In this document: positions 8,922 through 16,254 of the stretch, one piece after another
Numbering within the stretch: the first letter of the stretch is position 1
How the letters are laid out: the number at the start of each line of letters is the position of its first letter
Origin: Methanoculleus methanifontis
GTDB taxonomy: Archaea > Halobacteriota > Methanomicrobia > Methanomicrobiales > Methanoculleaceae
Assembly: GCF_030464365.1 (NCBI RefSeq)
Contig: NZ_VCYI01000001.1
Location: forward strand, 186,001 to 250,000
DNA: 64,000 nt
Direction of reading: 5' to 3'
The notes under the pieces: model-generated
Databases searched by the model: none
Told to the model about the DNA's origin: nothing
The model's input: only the letters and a program-made list of their open reading frames with translations
Translations under genes and position numbers: made by a program

Positions 8922-9620
8922 TCACCCCATCACGATATCGCGGTAGGCATCGCCGTCCGCTTCGACAAACAGGACTGCCTTCCCACCGACGCAGGCAGGC
9001 TTCGGGAACTTTCGCAGGCTGATCGTGCCTTCCCCGACCGCCGTCCCGTCCCGGGTCATCACCTGGTCGACGCCGGAAGCGAGGATCGCGGTGACCGTCT
9101 GGCTGCCGCTGAGGTCCCGGTTCGTTCCCTTCTGGATGAACCGGCCGTCGTTCCCCGATGCCGCAAGCCCGACCCCGGCAAGCGCACCGATCACGCCGTC
9201 CTCGGTGCCGCCGAGCCCCTCAAGGCGGATTCCGGCCTGTCGGGCGAGCCCTCGTGCCTGATCCTGCGTCACGACGCTCGCCTTCGCGGAGAAACCGAAC
9301 CGGGAGAGGTCGCAGTTGATGTTCCGGTCGGCGGCGACGCAGATCCCGGGATCGCTCCCCTCGATGAAGTCGGCAAGCATCAGTTCCTTTGCCGCCACGA
9401 AGATGTCGGCCGCAGTCCCGTTCCCGGTATCCTGGATGTGGATGACCGCGGAACTGTTATGGGAGGTGTAGGGGACAGCCGGATGGACAAAGAGCTGGTG
9501 TCGGGTCACCCCGGTCACCATGTAGGAGTGTGCGAGTTCTGCTGCAATCGCGCGTGCGAGCCGTCCGGTGCCCCGGGACTCGCGTGTGTCGGTGTCGTCG
9601 ATGCCAAGGTAGAGGGTCAT
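8922..9620 (-). CDS. GIDDTD-domain protein related to the TiaS N-terminus
   Basis: A protein of 232 residues opening with MTLYLGIDDTDTRESRGTG. GIDDTD is the nucleotide-binding signature of TiaS, which makes 2-agmatinylcytidine in archaeal tRNA-Ile2. True TiaS is about 420 residues with OB-fold and zinc-ribbon parts, and these are absent here. It is therefore a stand-alone relative of the catalytic domain, also with SRGT-like and GTEDGVIGALAGVGLA glycine-rich stretches. It lies between the Tup cluster and the storage-protein homologue on the same strand, so a role tied to Mo/W is possible but unproven. A true tiaS is expected elsewhere in the genome. Confidence 0.7.
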   Translation of the reverse strand: MTLYLGIDDTDTRESRGTGRLARAIAAELAHSYMVTGVTRHQLFVHPAVPYTSHNSSAVIHIQDTGNGTAADIFVAAKELMLADFIEGSDPGICVAADRNINCDLSRFGFSAKASVVTQDQARGLARQAGIRLEGLGGTEDGVIGALAGVGLAASGNDGRFIQKGTNRDLSGSQTVTAILASGVDQVMTRDGTAVGEGTISLRKFPKPACVGGKAVLFVEADGDAYRDIVMG

Positions 9621-9700
9621 AGAATTGCTCTATATCTATCCGTATCCCGGGCAAAAGAAGACTTCTCTTGAGTAAACTAAAAGTGGTTGACCCGGGGCCG

Positions 9701-10507
9701 TCATGCCCGGATCAGGGTGCCGACCCGCTCCCCGTTGACGGCTTTCGTGATGTTGCCCGGGACATGAGCGTTCACGATCTTGATCTCGGTCACGTGGACG
9801 GCGTCCCGGAGCAGCTCGACGGCTTTCGGTTCGAGCACCATATCCTCCATCTCCATCTCGATGAGTTCATCGGCCGTGATCTCCGGGATGAACTCGGCGT
9901 CGGGATTCACGAACGGGTTTTCGGTGTAAAGGCCGTCCACGTTCTTCCCGAGGATGCAGTTCTTTCCGCCGACCACCTCCGCCATCAAAAACGCCCCGGT
10001 ATCCGTCCGGTGCGGCGGGATGCTCCCGAGTTTCGGCGGATGCTCATACAGCCCGTAGGGCGGAGTGCCCTGCACGACCGGCAGCATCCCGAGGGATATG
10101 AGCGAGGGGAGGTTTAAGAGATCGTCGGTGTGGATCCGGGTGCCGTTGTACTTCGAGAAGAGGATGGACATCATGATCGCGTTCTGCTCGCTGATCTTGC
10201 CCGCCAGCTCCGCAAGCACCCCCGTCGGCATGCCGAGATCGATCCCGACGTCGAGGATGTGCCGCACCCGGACACCGCCGCCGGTGGCGACCAGGACCTT
10301 GTTATTCCGGGAGAGTTCCCCGATCTCCTCGACCAGGGGATAGATCACGTCTCGCCCGTAGTCGATGACCCCGTGGCCGCCGATCTTGATCACGTTCAGG
10401 TCGGGCATGATCCTGACCTGTTTGCCGCTCCGGGTCTCGCGGAGCAGGCCGCGCCGGACCAGACTCTCGCCGCGGAACTTTGATTCCATCTCAAACCGTT
10501 CTGCCAT
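9701..10507 (-). CDS. Molybdenum/tungsten storage protein homologue (amino acid kinase fold)
   Basis: A protein of 268 residues that resembles MosA/MosB, the subunits of the Azotobacter molybdenum storage protein. Shared stretches recalled from that family include NVIKIGGHGVIDYGRDVIYP, the glycine loop VATGGGVRVRH, PPYGLYEHPP, IPPHRTDTGAFLMAE, the DGLYTENP segment and VNAHVPGNITKAVNGE. The bacterial complex uses ATP to build polyoxomolybdate or tungstate clusters in its cavity. The length equals that of the bacterial subunits (about 270), and only one gene is present, so a homomeric cage would be needed. UMP-kinase-like activity is an alternative. The gene sits inside the Mo/W import island and is divergent from the 10599 gene. 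Confidence 0.75.
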   Translation of the reverse strand: MAERFEMESKFRGESLVRRGLLRETRSGKQVRIMPDLNVIKIGGHGVIDYGRDVIYPLVEEIGELSRNNKVLVATGGGVRVRHILDVGIDLGMPTGVLAELAGKISEQNAIMMSILFSKYNGTRIHTDDLLNLPSLISLGMLPVVQGTPPYGLYEHPPKLGSIPPHRTDTGAFLMAEVVGGKNCILGKNVDGLYTENPFVNPDAEFIPEITADELIEMEMEDMVLEPKAVELLRDAVHVTEIKIVNAHVPGNITKAVNGERVGTLIRA

Positions 10508-10556
10508 GATAACAGCCTTACTACTTGTATGATAGAAAAAGTTAAGTGTCTTTGGT

Positions 10557-10574
10557 GTATACCTGCTGGTATAC
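10557..10574. promoter_or_regulatory. Perfect dyad GTATACC-N4-GGTATAC
   Basis: A seven-base perfect inverted repeat with a four-base centre, GTATACC TGCT GGTATAC, lies in the divergent region between the storage-protein homologue (start 10507) and the small gene at 10599. Another half-site, TGGTAT, follows at 10579-10584. The symmetry and place suit a dimeric repressor operator. The winged-helix protein at 10881 is a candidate binder by proximity only. Confidence 0.45.
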
Positions 10575-10598
10575 CAACTGGTATGGGATGGGAAGAAG

Positions 10599-10832
10599 AT
10601 GAAGATCTACGTACGTGAACGCCAGAAAGTCGGCACCGGCGTGAAGCAGCCCCGCTTCCGCGTCGTCGCCGTCGTCGAAGAGCAGGGTGAGAACAAGCAT
10701 CTGAAAGTGGAAGGAACGCACTTCAGAAAAGTCGAACTCGAACAGATTGCAAAGGACGTCGGGGCGGAGATCATCTACCTCGAGGAGATGCCCGAAGAAG
10801 AGCGCGGCGAGATGAAGGCGGAAGCGGCATAA
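10599..10832 (+). CDS. Small conserved protein, function unknown
   Basis: A 77-residue, highly charged soluble protein (MKIYVRERQKVGTGVK at the start, an acidic EEMPEEERGEMK tail). The pattern of short beta-like segments (RFRVVAVVEEQ, KHLKVEGTHF) followed by a helix (VELEQIAKDVGAEIIYLEE) suggests a small alpha/beta domain. I do not recognise a family. The start is ATG at 10599, preceded by GGGATGGGAAG. A T7 run at 10844-10851 follows the stop and probably terminates transcription. It shares the divergent regulatory region with the storage-protein homologue. Confidence 0.7.
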   Translation: MKIYVRERQKVGTGVKQPRFRVVAVVEEQGENKHLKVEGTHFRKVELEQIAKDVGAEIIYLEEMPEEERGEMKAEAA

Positions 10833-10843
10833 CCAGACGACCT

Positions 10844-10851
10844 CTTTTTTT
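10844..10851 (+). terminator. T-tract terminator
   Basis: A run of seven T bases twelve bases after the stop of the 77-residue protein gene. Poly-T tracts without a stem are the usual intrinsic terminator in euryarchaea. Confidence 0.5.
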
Positions 10852-10880
10852 GCGCCGGGCACGAGTACTTCTACGATTGG

Positions 10881-11249
10881 ATGTCCACACACGAACACGA
10901 CGACATAATCGATGCGGCCGTCCGGATCCTCCTCGAAGAGGACCGGTGCCTGACCGTCGGCTTTTCCCCGGACGGCATCTCGCTACGGTTCCCGACGACC
11001 CGGAAACTTGCCGAGCACCTCGGGATCCCGCATTACTACGTCCTTCCCCGGTTCGGGGAGATGGAGCGGGACGGGCTGATTCGCCGGGCCGAGCGGGTCG
11101 GTATCTCCACCACGGCCGCGGGGACGGAGCGTCTCCTCGCGGTCATGGCGGAGCGGCACGGCGATCGTGCGGAAGAAGTTCTGGGTGCCGGGGTCCTCCG
11201 GGCGCTCGAGATCCGCGCCGCTCAGGCCTCTTCTTCTTCCGAAGAGTAG
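10881..11249 (+). CDS. Winged-helix DNA-binding protein
   Basis: A protein of 122 residues whose middle reads PTTRKLAEHLGIPHYYVLPRFGEMERDGLIRRAERVGISTT. This is a helix-turn-helix (TRKLAEHLGIPHYYVLPRF) followed by a wing, as in MarR/ArsR-like regulators. The N-terminal helix (DDIIDAAVRILLEED) fits the fold, and a Ser/Glu tail ends the protein. It is a single DNA-binding domain with no visible ligand or metal-binding motif. Its last 28 bases overlap the convergent end of the ModC-type ATPase gene. The location in the Mo/W island makes it a candidate local regulator. Confidence 0.72.
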   Translation: MSTHEHDDIIDAAVRILLEEDRCLTVGFSPDGISLRFPTTRKLAEHLGIPHYYVLPRFGEMERDGLIRRAERVGISTTAAGTERLLAVMAERHGDRAEEVLGAGVLRALEIRAAQASSSSEE

Positions 11250-12283
11250 ACGTGGGCGGCTGAAGGCAGGAAGGCGAGATAGATCGCTTCGCCGGGTGCG
11301 AAGCCCGTCTCTTCGAACCCCTGCCGCGTCAGCGTCACCCGAAACGGAACTCCGGCATCGACAGAGACCTTGACCAGCCCCCCGTTCGGCCGCACCGAAT
11401 CCACCCGGCCGAAGACGACGTTTCTTCCGTTCTTTGACAGAGGCGCCTTTGAGAGCTGGATCTCCTCCGGCCGGATAGCAACGGAGACGGGGCCGGGTAT
11501 GGCGTTCTCCGCACGTATCTGGAGATCCCCCACCGCGACCGTCCCGTCGGATGAACCCGTTCCGCGGAGAAGGTTCTCCACCCCGACAAAACCCGCGACG
11601 AAGTCGGAATTCGGCTTCCGGAAGATCTCCTCCGCCGACCCCACCTGGATCACGTCGCCGCCGCGCATGATCGCCACCCGGTCGGCGAGGTCGAAGACCT
11701 CCTCGAAGTTATGGGTGATGTGGACGATCGTCGTCCCGGTGGCCTCGTGGATCCGGGCGAGTTCCGCCCGCAGGTTCTCGCGCGTCTTCACGTCGAGCGC
11801 GGAGAGCGGTTCGTCGAGCAGCAGGGCTTCGGGTTCCATCACCAGCGCCCGGGCAATCGCCGCACGCTGCTGCTCGCCGCCCGAGAGCGTTCCCGGGTAG
11901 CGGTGGAGGAGGTGGCCGATGTTTAAGAGATCCGCGCTCTCCTGCACCTTCCCGCGGATGAACGCGGGGTCGGCACGGTGCGATTTCAGCCCGAAGCTGA
12001 TGTTGTCCTCGACGGTCAGGTGCGGGAAGAGCATGTAGTCCTGGTAGACCATGCCGATCTTACGCTCCCGGGCCGGGACGTCCGTGATTTCCCGGCCGTT
12101 TAGGAAGATCCTGCCCGCATCGGGGGTGTAGATCCCGGCAATCGTCTCAAGAAGGATCGTCTTTCCCGCCCCTGTGGGGCCGAGGACGATGAAGTACTCC
12201 CCGTCTTCGATCGAGAGCGAGACGTTCGAGAGCGAAAACTCTCCGAGGCTCTTTGATACTGAGTCTATGGTAAGCATGGACAA
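11222..12283 (-). CDS. modC: Molybdate/tungstate ABC transporter ATPase (Mod cluster)
   Basis: An ATPase of 353 residues. Walker A GPTGAGKT is at 35-42, the Q-loop YQDYMLFPHLTVEDN near 85, the signature LSGGEQQRAAIARA near 135, and Walker B LLLDEPLSALD follows. The C-terminal ~110 residues (VGVENLLRGTG, VAIRPEEIQLS) form a TOBE-like oxyanion-sensing domain. It is the last gene of modA-trmO-modB-modC, five bases after the permease stop. The overlap of its 3' end with the winged-helix gene is convergent. Confidence 0.88.
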   Translation of the reverse strand: MSMLTIDSVSKSLGEFSLSNVSLSIEDGEYFIVLGPTGAGKTILLETIAGIYTPDAGRIFLNGREITDVPARERKIGMVYQDYMLFPHLTVEDNISFGLKSHRADPAFIRGKVQESADLLNIGHLLHRYPGTLSGGEQQRAAIARALVMEPEALLLDEPLSALDVKTRENLRAELARIHEATGTTIVHITHNFEEVFDLADRVAIMRGGDVIQVGSAEEIFRKPNSDFVAGFVGVENLLRGTGSSDGTVAVGDLQIRAENAIPGPVSVAIRPEEIQLSKAPLSKNGRNVVFGRVDSVRPNGGLVKVSVDAGVPFRVTLTRQGFEETGFAPGEAIYLAFLPSAAHVYSSEEEEA

Positions 12284-12288
12284 ACCTC

Positions 12289-13086
12289 CTAATAAACGTG
12301 CGTGGCTCCGCCGTAGCGCTCGAAGGCGTAGAGCGAGACGACCGAGATCATGATGAGGATCGTCGCCGCAGCGATGGCATACTCGAGTTTTCCGGTAGAC
12401 ATGTTCAGGAAGAGCGAGAGCGGGAGCGTCTCGGTCTTCATCCGCGTTGCCCCGGCAAGCATCAGCCCGGCGCCGAACTCACCGATCCCCTTCGACCAGG
12501 TGATCACCGATCCGGCGAGGAGACCGTTCCACGACATGGGAAGCGTGACCCGCCAGAAGGCCTGTGCGTCGGTGCAGCCGAGCGTCTTTGCCACGTACTC
12601 GTAGCGGGGGTTGACGCCCTGGAACGTCGAACGGGTCACCCGGAGCATGTAGGGTAGGTTCACGAAGAACTGGGCCATGATGATCCCGAGCGGTGTAAAG
12701 ACGAACGCAAGTCCTGCCGCAGCAAGCGACTTTCCTATCGGAGAGACCCCGAAGAAGAGCAGGAGCCCCACGCCCGCCACGAGCGGCGGGAGCGCCATCG
12801 GGATATCCATCAGCATGTTCATCACCGTCTTGCCCGGGAACGTGTAACGGGCGAGGGCGTAGGCCACCGGCACGGCGACCAGGATGCAGAGGAGCGTCGA
12901 GATGATCGACGTGATGATCGAGAGCCTGATAGCGAACTGGATCTCCTCGGAGAGGAGGCATTCAATCAGAACGGCCGGCGGGGAGTGCGTGACCACCCCG
13001 ACAAGGATCATCACGATGAAGGCGGCGATGAGGAGTGCGACCGCAACGGTCGCCATCCGAAAATAGGAGGAGTTTTTCAGGTTCAT
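12289..13086 (-). CDS. modB: Molybdate/tungstate ABC permease (Mod cluster)
   Basis: A 265-residue membrane protein with about six hydrophobic helices, beginning with VAVALLIAAFIVMILVGVV. The EAA loop around WSKGIGEFGAGLMLAGATRMKTETL matches the ModB/WtpB/CysT family. DIPMALPPLVAGVGLLLFFG is the conserved periplasm-facing segment. It starts with an ATGA overlap with the TrmO-like gene and is followed after five bases by the ATPase gene, so translational coupling is likely. Confidence 0.88.
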   Translation of the reverse strand: MNLKNSSYFRMATVAVALLIAAFIVMILVGVVTHSPPAVLIECLLSEEIQFAIRLSIITSIISTLLCILVAVPVAYALARYTFPGKTVMNMLMDIPMALPPLVAGVGLLLFFGVSPIGKSLAAAGLAFVFTPLGIIMAQFFVNLPYMLRVTRSTFQGVNPRYEYVAKTLGCTDAQAFWRVTLPMSWNGLLAGSVITWSKGIGEFGAGLMLAGATRMKTETLPLSLFLNMSTGKLEYAIAAATILIMISVVSLYAFERYGGATHVY

Positions 13087-13586
13087 GAAGACTCCTCATG
13101 CTCCCGGAGATCCTTTGGCGAGAAACTCCGGACCTTCACCTCCTCGATGTGCTTTGCGTCGACCCAGCCGCTCTGGACGTCGTCGCGGTGGTCGAACTGG
13201 CGGACGTAGGGTTTGATGTCCAGGAGCGGCGTGCCGTCCAGCACGTCGATCCCGCGGACCCGAACGGTGTTGCCTTCAACGGAGACGACCTCGACGAGAG
13301 AGATTCCGATCGGGTTCGGGCGGTTGAAATGGCGTATGGCAAAGATCCCGCGCTCTTTGCTGCCGTCGACGAACGGGCGCTCGAGCAGGCGGAAACCCTT
13401 TGCCTGGTGGAAATGGTAGAGGAGAATGATGTGGGAGAACCCCTCAACCCCCTGCAGCCCTTCCGCATACTCGGGAAAGACCTCGATCGTCCCTTCCGCC
13501 TCGGAGAAGATGCTCTGGATGGGCGTGGTGTCCTGTTCGGTGAACGGTGAGTGAATGGTTCCTATGATCTGGTAGGTGACTTCCAT
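13083..13586 (-). CDS. trmO: TrmO/TsaA-like tRNA N6-methyltransferase
   Basis: A protein of 167 residues of the TsaA/YaeB (TrmO) beta-barrel family. The motifs IGTIHSPF at the N-terminus, GFSHIILLYHFHQA, RHFNRPNPIGISLVEV and GIDVLDGTPLLDIKPYV are diagnostic. In bacteria TrmO methylates N6-threonylcarbamoyladenosine at position 37 of tRNA using S-adenosylmethionine. Only the catalytic barrel is present, which is the usual archaeal length. It lies inside the modABC operon, 27 bases after modA and overlapping modB by four bases, an arrangement that suggests co-transcription rather than a shared reaction. Confidence 0.85.
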   Translation of the reverse strand: MEVTYQIIGTIHSPFTEQDTTPIQSIFSEAEGTIEVFPEYAEGLQGVEGFSHIILLYHFHQAKGFRLLERPFVDGSKERGIFAIRHFNRPNPIGISLVEVVSVEGNTVRVRGIDVLDGTPLLDIKPYVRQFDHRDDVQSGWVDAKHIEEVKVRSFSPKDLREHEESS

Positions 13587-13612
13587 GCGACTTCTCCCTC
13601 CTTCCTCGTATA

Positions 13613-14431
13613 TCAGGGTTCGACGTCCGCGTAGGTGTCGCTTGGGTAGGTGACGAAACCGTGTTTGGTGAAGATCTCCTTTCCTTCGTCGGAGATGACG
13701 AACGCATTGAACTGATGGGCTTCATCGGGGTGTTCTGATGACGTCAGCACGCCGATGGGAACGATCTTGACCAGGTTGTTGGTGTTCGGGATGTAGATGA
13801 TATCCATCTTCTCGGGCACGTAGAGGTCTTCCCAGATAATACCGACATCGGCCTGTTCCATGGAGATGTAGACCAGCAGTTCGTTCACCGTGCCGCTGCG
13901 GGTCACGAGGTTCTTCTCCACATCCTCAAGAAGGTCGTTCTTTTCGAGGAGTTTGTTGGTCAGCTGCCCGATGGCGGTGCCGGGGTTCTCGCCGAGCGCC
14001 ACCCGCACCCCGGGCTTTGTCATGTCTTCAAGACAGGTGATGCCGGCCGGGTTGCCCTTCGGGACGGCGATGATCGGGACGTGGTAGACGACCAGGTGCT
14101 CCTCCTCGACCAGCCCCTTCTCGTGGGCCGCATCGAAGTAGGCGGTCGCGCCTGGCATGTAGACGTCGCCCATCTCCGTCAGTTCCATCTGGGTGAGCAG
14201 GGTGTTCGACCCGCCGAAGACGAAGTTGATCGGGATGCCGGTCTCGTTCGTGAAGGTCATCGCGATCTCGTCCATCGGTTCGCGCATGCCCGCGCCGCAG
14301 TAGACGAGCAGCTCGGGTTTTGTCGTGTCGGACACCGCCGGCGTATCGGCGGTGGTTCCGGTGCATCCGCATGCAAAAGCGGCGGATGCCGCGACAAGCA
14401 GTGTGAGAATGAGAAGCAGGTGTGCTTTCAT
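13613..14431 (-). CDS. modA: Molybdate-binding lipoprotein (ModA-like)
   Basis: An extracellular binding protein of 272 residues. The signal peptide ends in AFACGC, a lipobox variant, followed by a Thr-rich linker. The mature part begins LLVYCGAGMREPMDEIAMTF and contains FVFGGSNTLLTQMELTEMGD, the ModA-type anion loop with Ser/Asn near residues 75-77. The GDVYMPGATAYFDAA stretch is the second lobe entry. It heads modA-trmO-modB-modC. A TATA-like ATGTATAAACG on the minus strand at 14462-14472 lies 31-41 bases upstream. It is divergent from the MOT1 gene. Confidence 0.86.
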   Translation of the reverse strand: MKAHLLLILTLLVAASAAFACGCTGTTADTPAVSDTTKPELLVYCGAGMREPMDEIAMTFTNETGIPINFVFGGSNTLLTQMELTEMGDVYMPGATAYFDAAHEKGLVEEEHLVVYHVPIIAVPKGNPAGITCLEDMTKPGVRVALGENPGTAIGQLTNKLLEKNDLLEDVEKNLVTRSGTVNELLVYISMEQADVGIIWEDLYVPEKMDIIYIPNTNNLVKIVPIGVLTSSEHPDEAHQFNAFVISDEGKEIFTKHGFVTYPSDTYADVEP

Positions 14432-14461
14432 AAGGATAATTACTCAGGAGAGCAAAATAAA

Positions 14462-14504
14462 CGTTTATACATCGGATCAAATTAACCTAAATAACTTAAT
14501 GGAT
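14462..14504 (-). promoter_or_regulatory. modA promoter with CCATTAAGT motif
   Basis: The divergent region between modA and the MOT1 gene holds a minus-strand TATA-like ATGTATAAACG (14462-14472). Further upstream is CCATTAAGT (14494-14502), which differs by one base from the CCATTAACT found before both tupA genes. The site could serve both directions. Confidence 0.45.
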
Positions 14505-14579
14505 TTACTTTGTCCGAAATGGTAATGTTGGTTCGTAACATCCGTTCGGAGCGGGCCGGAACCAATCCGAAACCGAGAA

Positions 14580-15743
14580 ATGGAGACGATACATACCGGG
14601 AATTGCACAATGGCGGAGAACACTGGAACGGAGGAAAGAAGCATCAGGTTTTCCCTCGAGGAGATCGCCGGAGCCGTCGGCGACTTCGGCACCATCTTTC
14701 CCATCCTGCTCGGCGTCGCTATCGTCTGCCCGGACGTGAACGTCAGCCACTTCTTCCTCTTCCTCGCCGCCTGGTACATCATCGCCGGGTTCTACTACCG
14801 CCTCCCCATGCCAATCGAGCCGATGAAGGCGATCGGCGCCATCGTCATCGCCGAAGGGCTCTGCGCCGGCGAGATCGTGGCGTCAGGCCTTGTCGTCGGG
14901 GCGCTCTTCCTCGTCCTCGGCCTCGTCGGCGGCATGACCTGGATCGGGGAGCGAATCCCAAAAAGCGTCGTCCGGGGGGTGCAGGCGGGTCTTGCGCTCA
15001 TCCTCCTCAGGACGTCGCTCGGCTACATCGTTCCCGACGCTCTCTTTGCGGCCGTATCCATCGGGATCATCCTCGTCTTCTTCGTCGCATCGCAACGCAC
15101 CCGGATCCCGGACGTCTCCGCCCTGCTGGTGCTCGGCATTGGGCTCGCCGCCGGTATCGCAACGCAGGGGATGCCGCCGTTCCGCCTGATGCCCCTCCCC
15201 GCCCTCGTCATCCCGATGCCGATGGACTTCATCACCGGAACCTGGGACCTCGCCCTCCCGCAGATACCGCTCACGCTCACGAACGCCATCCTCGCGACAT
15301 CCCTCCTCACCTACGACCTCTTCCCGAAGCAGGGCGTGAACCCTGATAGGCTCTCGCGGACGATCGGGGCGATGAACCTGGTCTCGACGCCGCTCGGCGG
15401 GTTTCCGATGTGCCATGGCGCCGGGGGGCTTGCGGCGATGTACCGGTTCGGCGCGAGAACCGGCGGGGCGAACATCGTCGCCGGGATTTTCATCCTCATC
15501 TTCGCCGTCGCCTTCGCCCCGCCGGAGGTGCTGACCCTCATCCCCTTCGGCGTCTTCGGCGCGCTCCTGGTCTTCGTGGCGCTCGAACTCGGGAAGCACA
15601 GCGCCAAGACGGATTCTTACCTGGTCACGGGGACCATCGCCGTCCTCACCCTCGCGATCGGCCTCACGGTCGCGTTCATCGTCGGGATGATCCTGGCCTA
15701 CATCATCGAGCGGCGGAGGAGTGCGGCAGCGTCCCGGTCATGA
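14580..15743 (+). CDS. MOT1-type molybdate permease
   Basis: A polytopic membrane protein of 387 residues with about ten hydrophobic segments. It carries both MOT1 family signatures, PMPIEPMKAIGA near residue 78 and GGFPMCHGAGGLAAMYRFGARTG near 275. Plant and algal MOT1 proteins are high-affinity molybdate transporters distantly related to SulP. The N-terminal pattern GAVGDFGTIFPILLG is also typical. An alternative ATG at 14610 would drop ten residues, and neither start has a strong Shine-Dalgarno. It is the only non-ABC importer in the island and is divergent from modA. Confidence 0.87.
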   Translation: METIHTGNCTMAENTGTEERSIRFSLEEIAGAVGDFGTIFPILLGVAIVCPDVNVSHFFLFLAAWYIIAGFYYRLPMPIEPMKAIGAIVIAEGLCAGEIVASGLVVGALFLVLGLVGGMTWIGERIPKSVVRGVQAGLALILLRTSLGYIVPDALFAAVSIGIILVFFVASQRTRIPDVSALLVLGIGLAAGIATQGMPPFRLMPLPALVIPMPMDFITGTWDLALPQIPLTLTNAILATSLLTYDLFPKQGVNPDRLSRTIGAMNLVSTPLGGFPMCHGAGGLAAMYRFGARTGGANIVAGIFILIFAVAFAPPEVLTLIPFGVFGALLVFVALELGKHSAKTDSYLVTGTIAVLTLAIGLTVAFIVGMILAYIIERRRSAAASRS

Positions 15744-15997
15744 TAAGGGTCGTTTGCGAAAGGGAGCCACCCTTTATCTACTGAACTTCGCGTCCTTCGC
15801 ACCTGCGGTGCTCAAGCTCCGCTTCTGGCGAAGCGTCGTTCTTCGCGTGAGTTAACCGGGATGAGCAACGATACAGCCTCACGCGAAGTGCGACGGATGG
15901 GGCATCCGGAGCTTGAGAAGCCATCAGGCTTCGAAGAGCGCGAAGCCGCGAAGGATCTGACCAGGGTTTATCTCATCCGGCGTAAGACCGGGGGGAG
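15744..15997. repeat. Intergenic long imperfect palindrome (element copy 1)
   Basis: The 254 bases after the MOT1 gene contain CTTCGCGTGAG at 15841-15851 and its complement CTCACGCGAAG at 15878-15888. Flanking arms add further pairing, such as CTCAAGCTCC (15811-15820) with GGAGCTTGAG (15909-15918). The same 11-mers occur in the opposite order at 37673-37744. I see no coding sequence. The element is probably a dispersed intergenic repeat that could form a hairpin or act as a bidirectional terminator. Confidence 0.6.
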
Positions 15998-16254
15998 ATG
16001 GACACCGTCACCACACTCGGTCTTCTCGCCGGCTCGCTCACGACGCTCGCGTTCGCACCGCAGGCCTTCCGGGCGTGGCTGCCACGCGCTCGACCGCCGA
16101 CCTCTCGCTCGCGACACTCGTCGTGCTCCTCGCGGGCGTCCTGCTCTGGCTCGCCTACGGGGTGGTGAGAGGGGATATCGCCATCGTGGCGGCGAACGCC
16201 GCGACAGCCGTCCTGGTCGGGCTTACCCCCTCGCTCAAGAAAAAGAACGGATGA
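15998..16254 (+). pseudogene. Frameshifted SemiSWEET (MtN3/PQ-loop) sugar transporter
   Basis: The frame from ATG 15998 reads MDTVTTLGLLAGSLTTLAFAPQAFRAW, a SemiSWEET first helix with the PQ motif. It then loses homology and stops near 16169. A second frame continues the family as TRSTADLSLATLVVLLAG, then LLWLAYGVVRGDIAIVAANA, and ends at 16254. The two parts are joined by CTGCC after the TGG codon, where one codon is expected, so two extra bases account for the break. An intact protein would be about 85 residues, the usual SemiSWEET size. It may be a real pseudogene, a sequencing error or programmed frameshifting. Its end overlaps the convergent WtpC gene by 20 bases. Confidence 0.72.
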
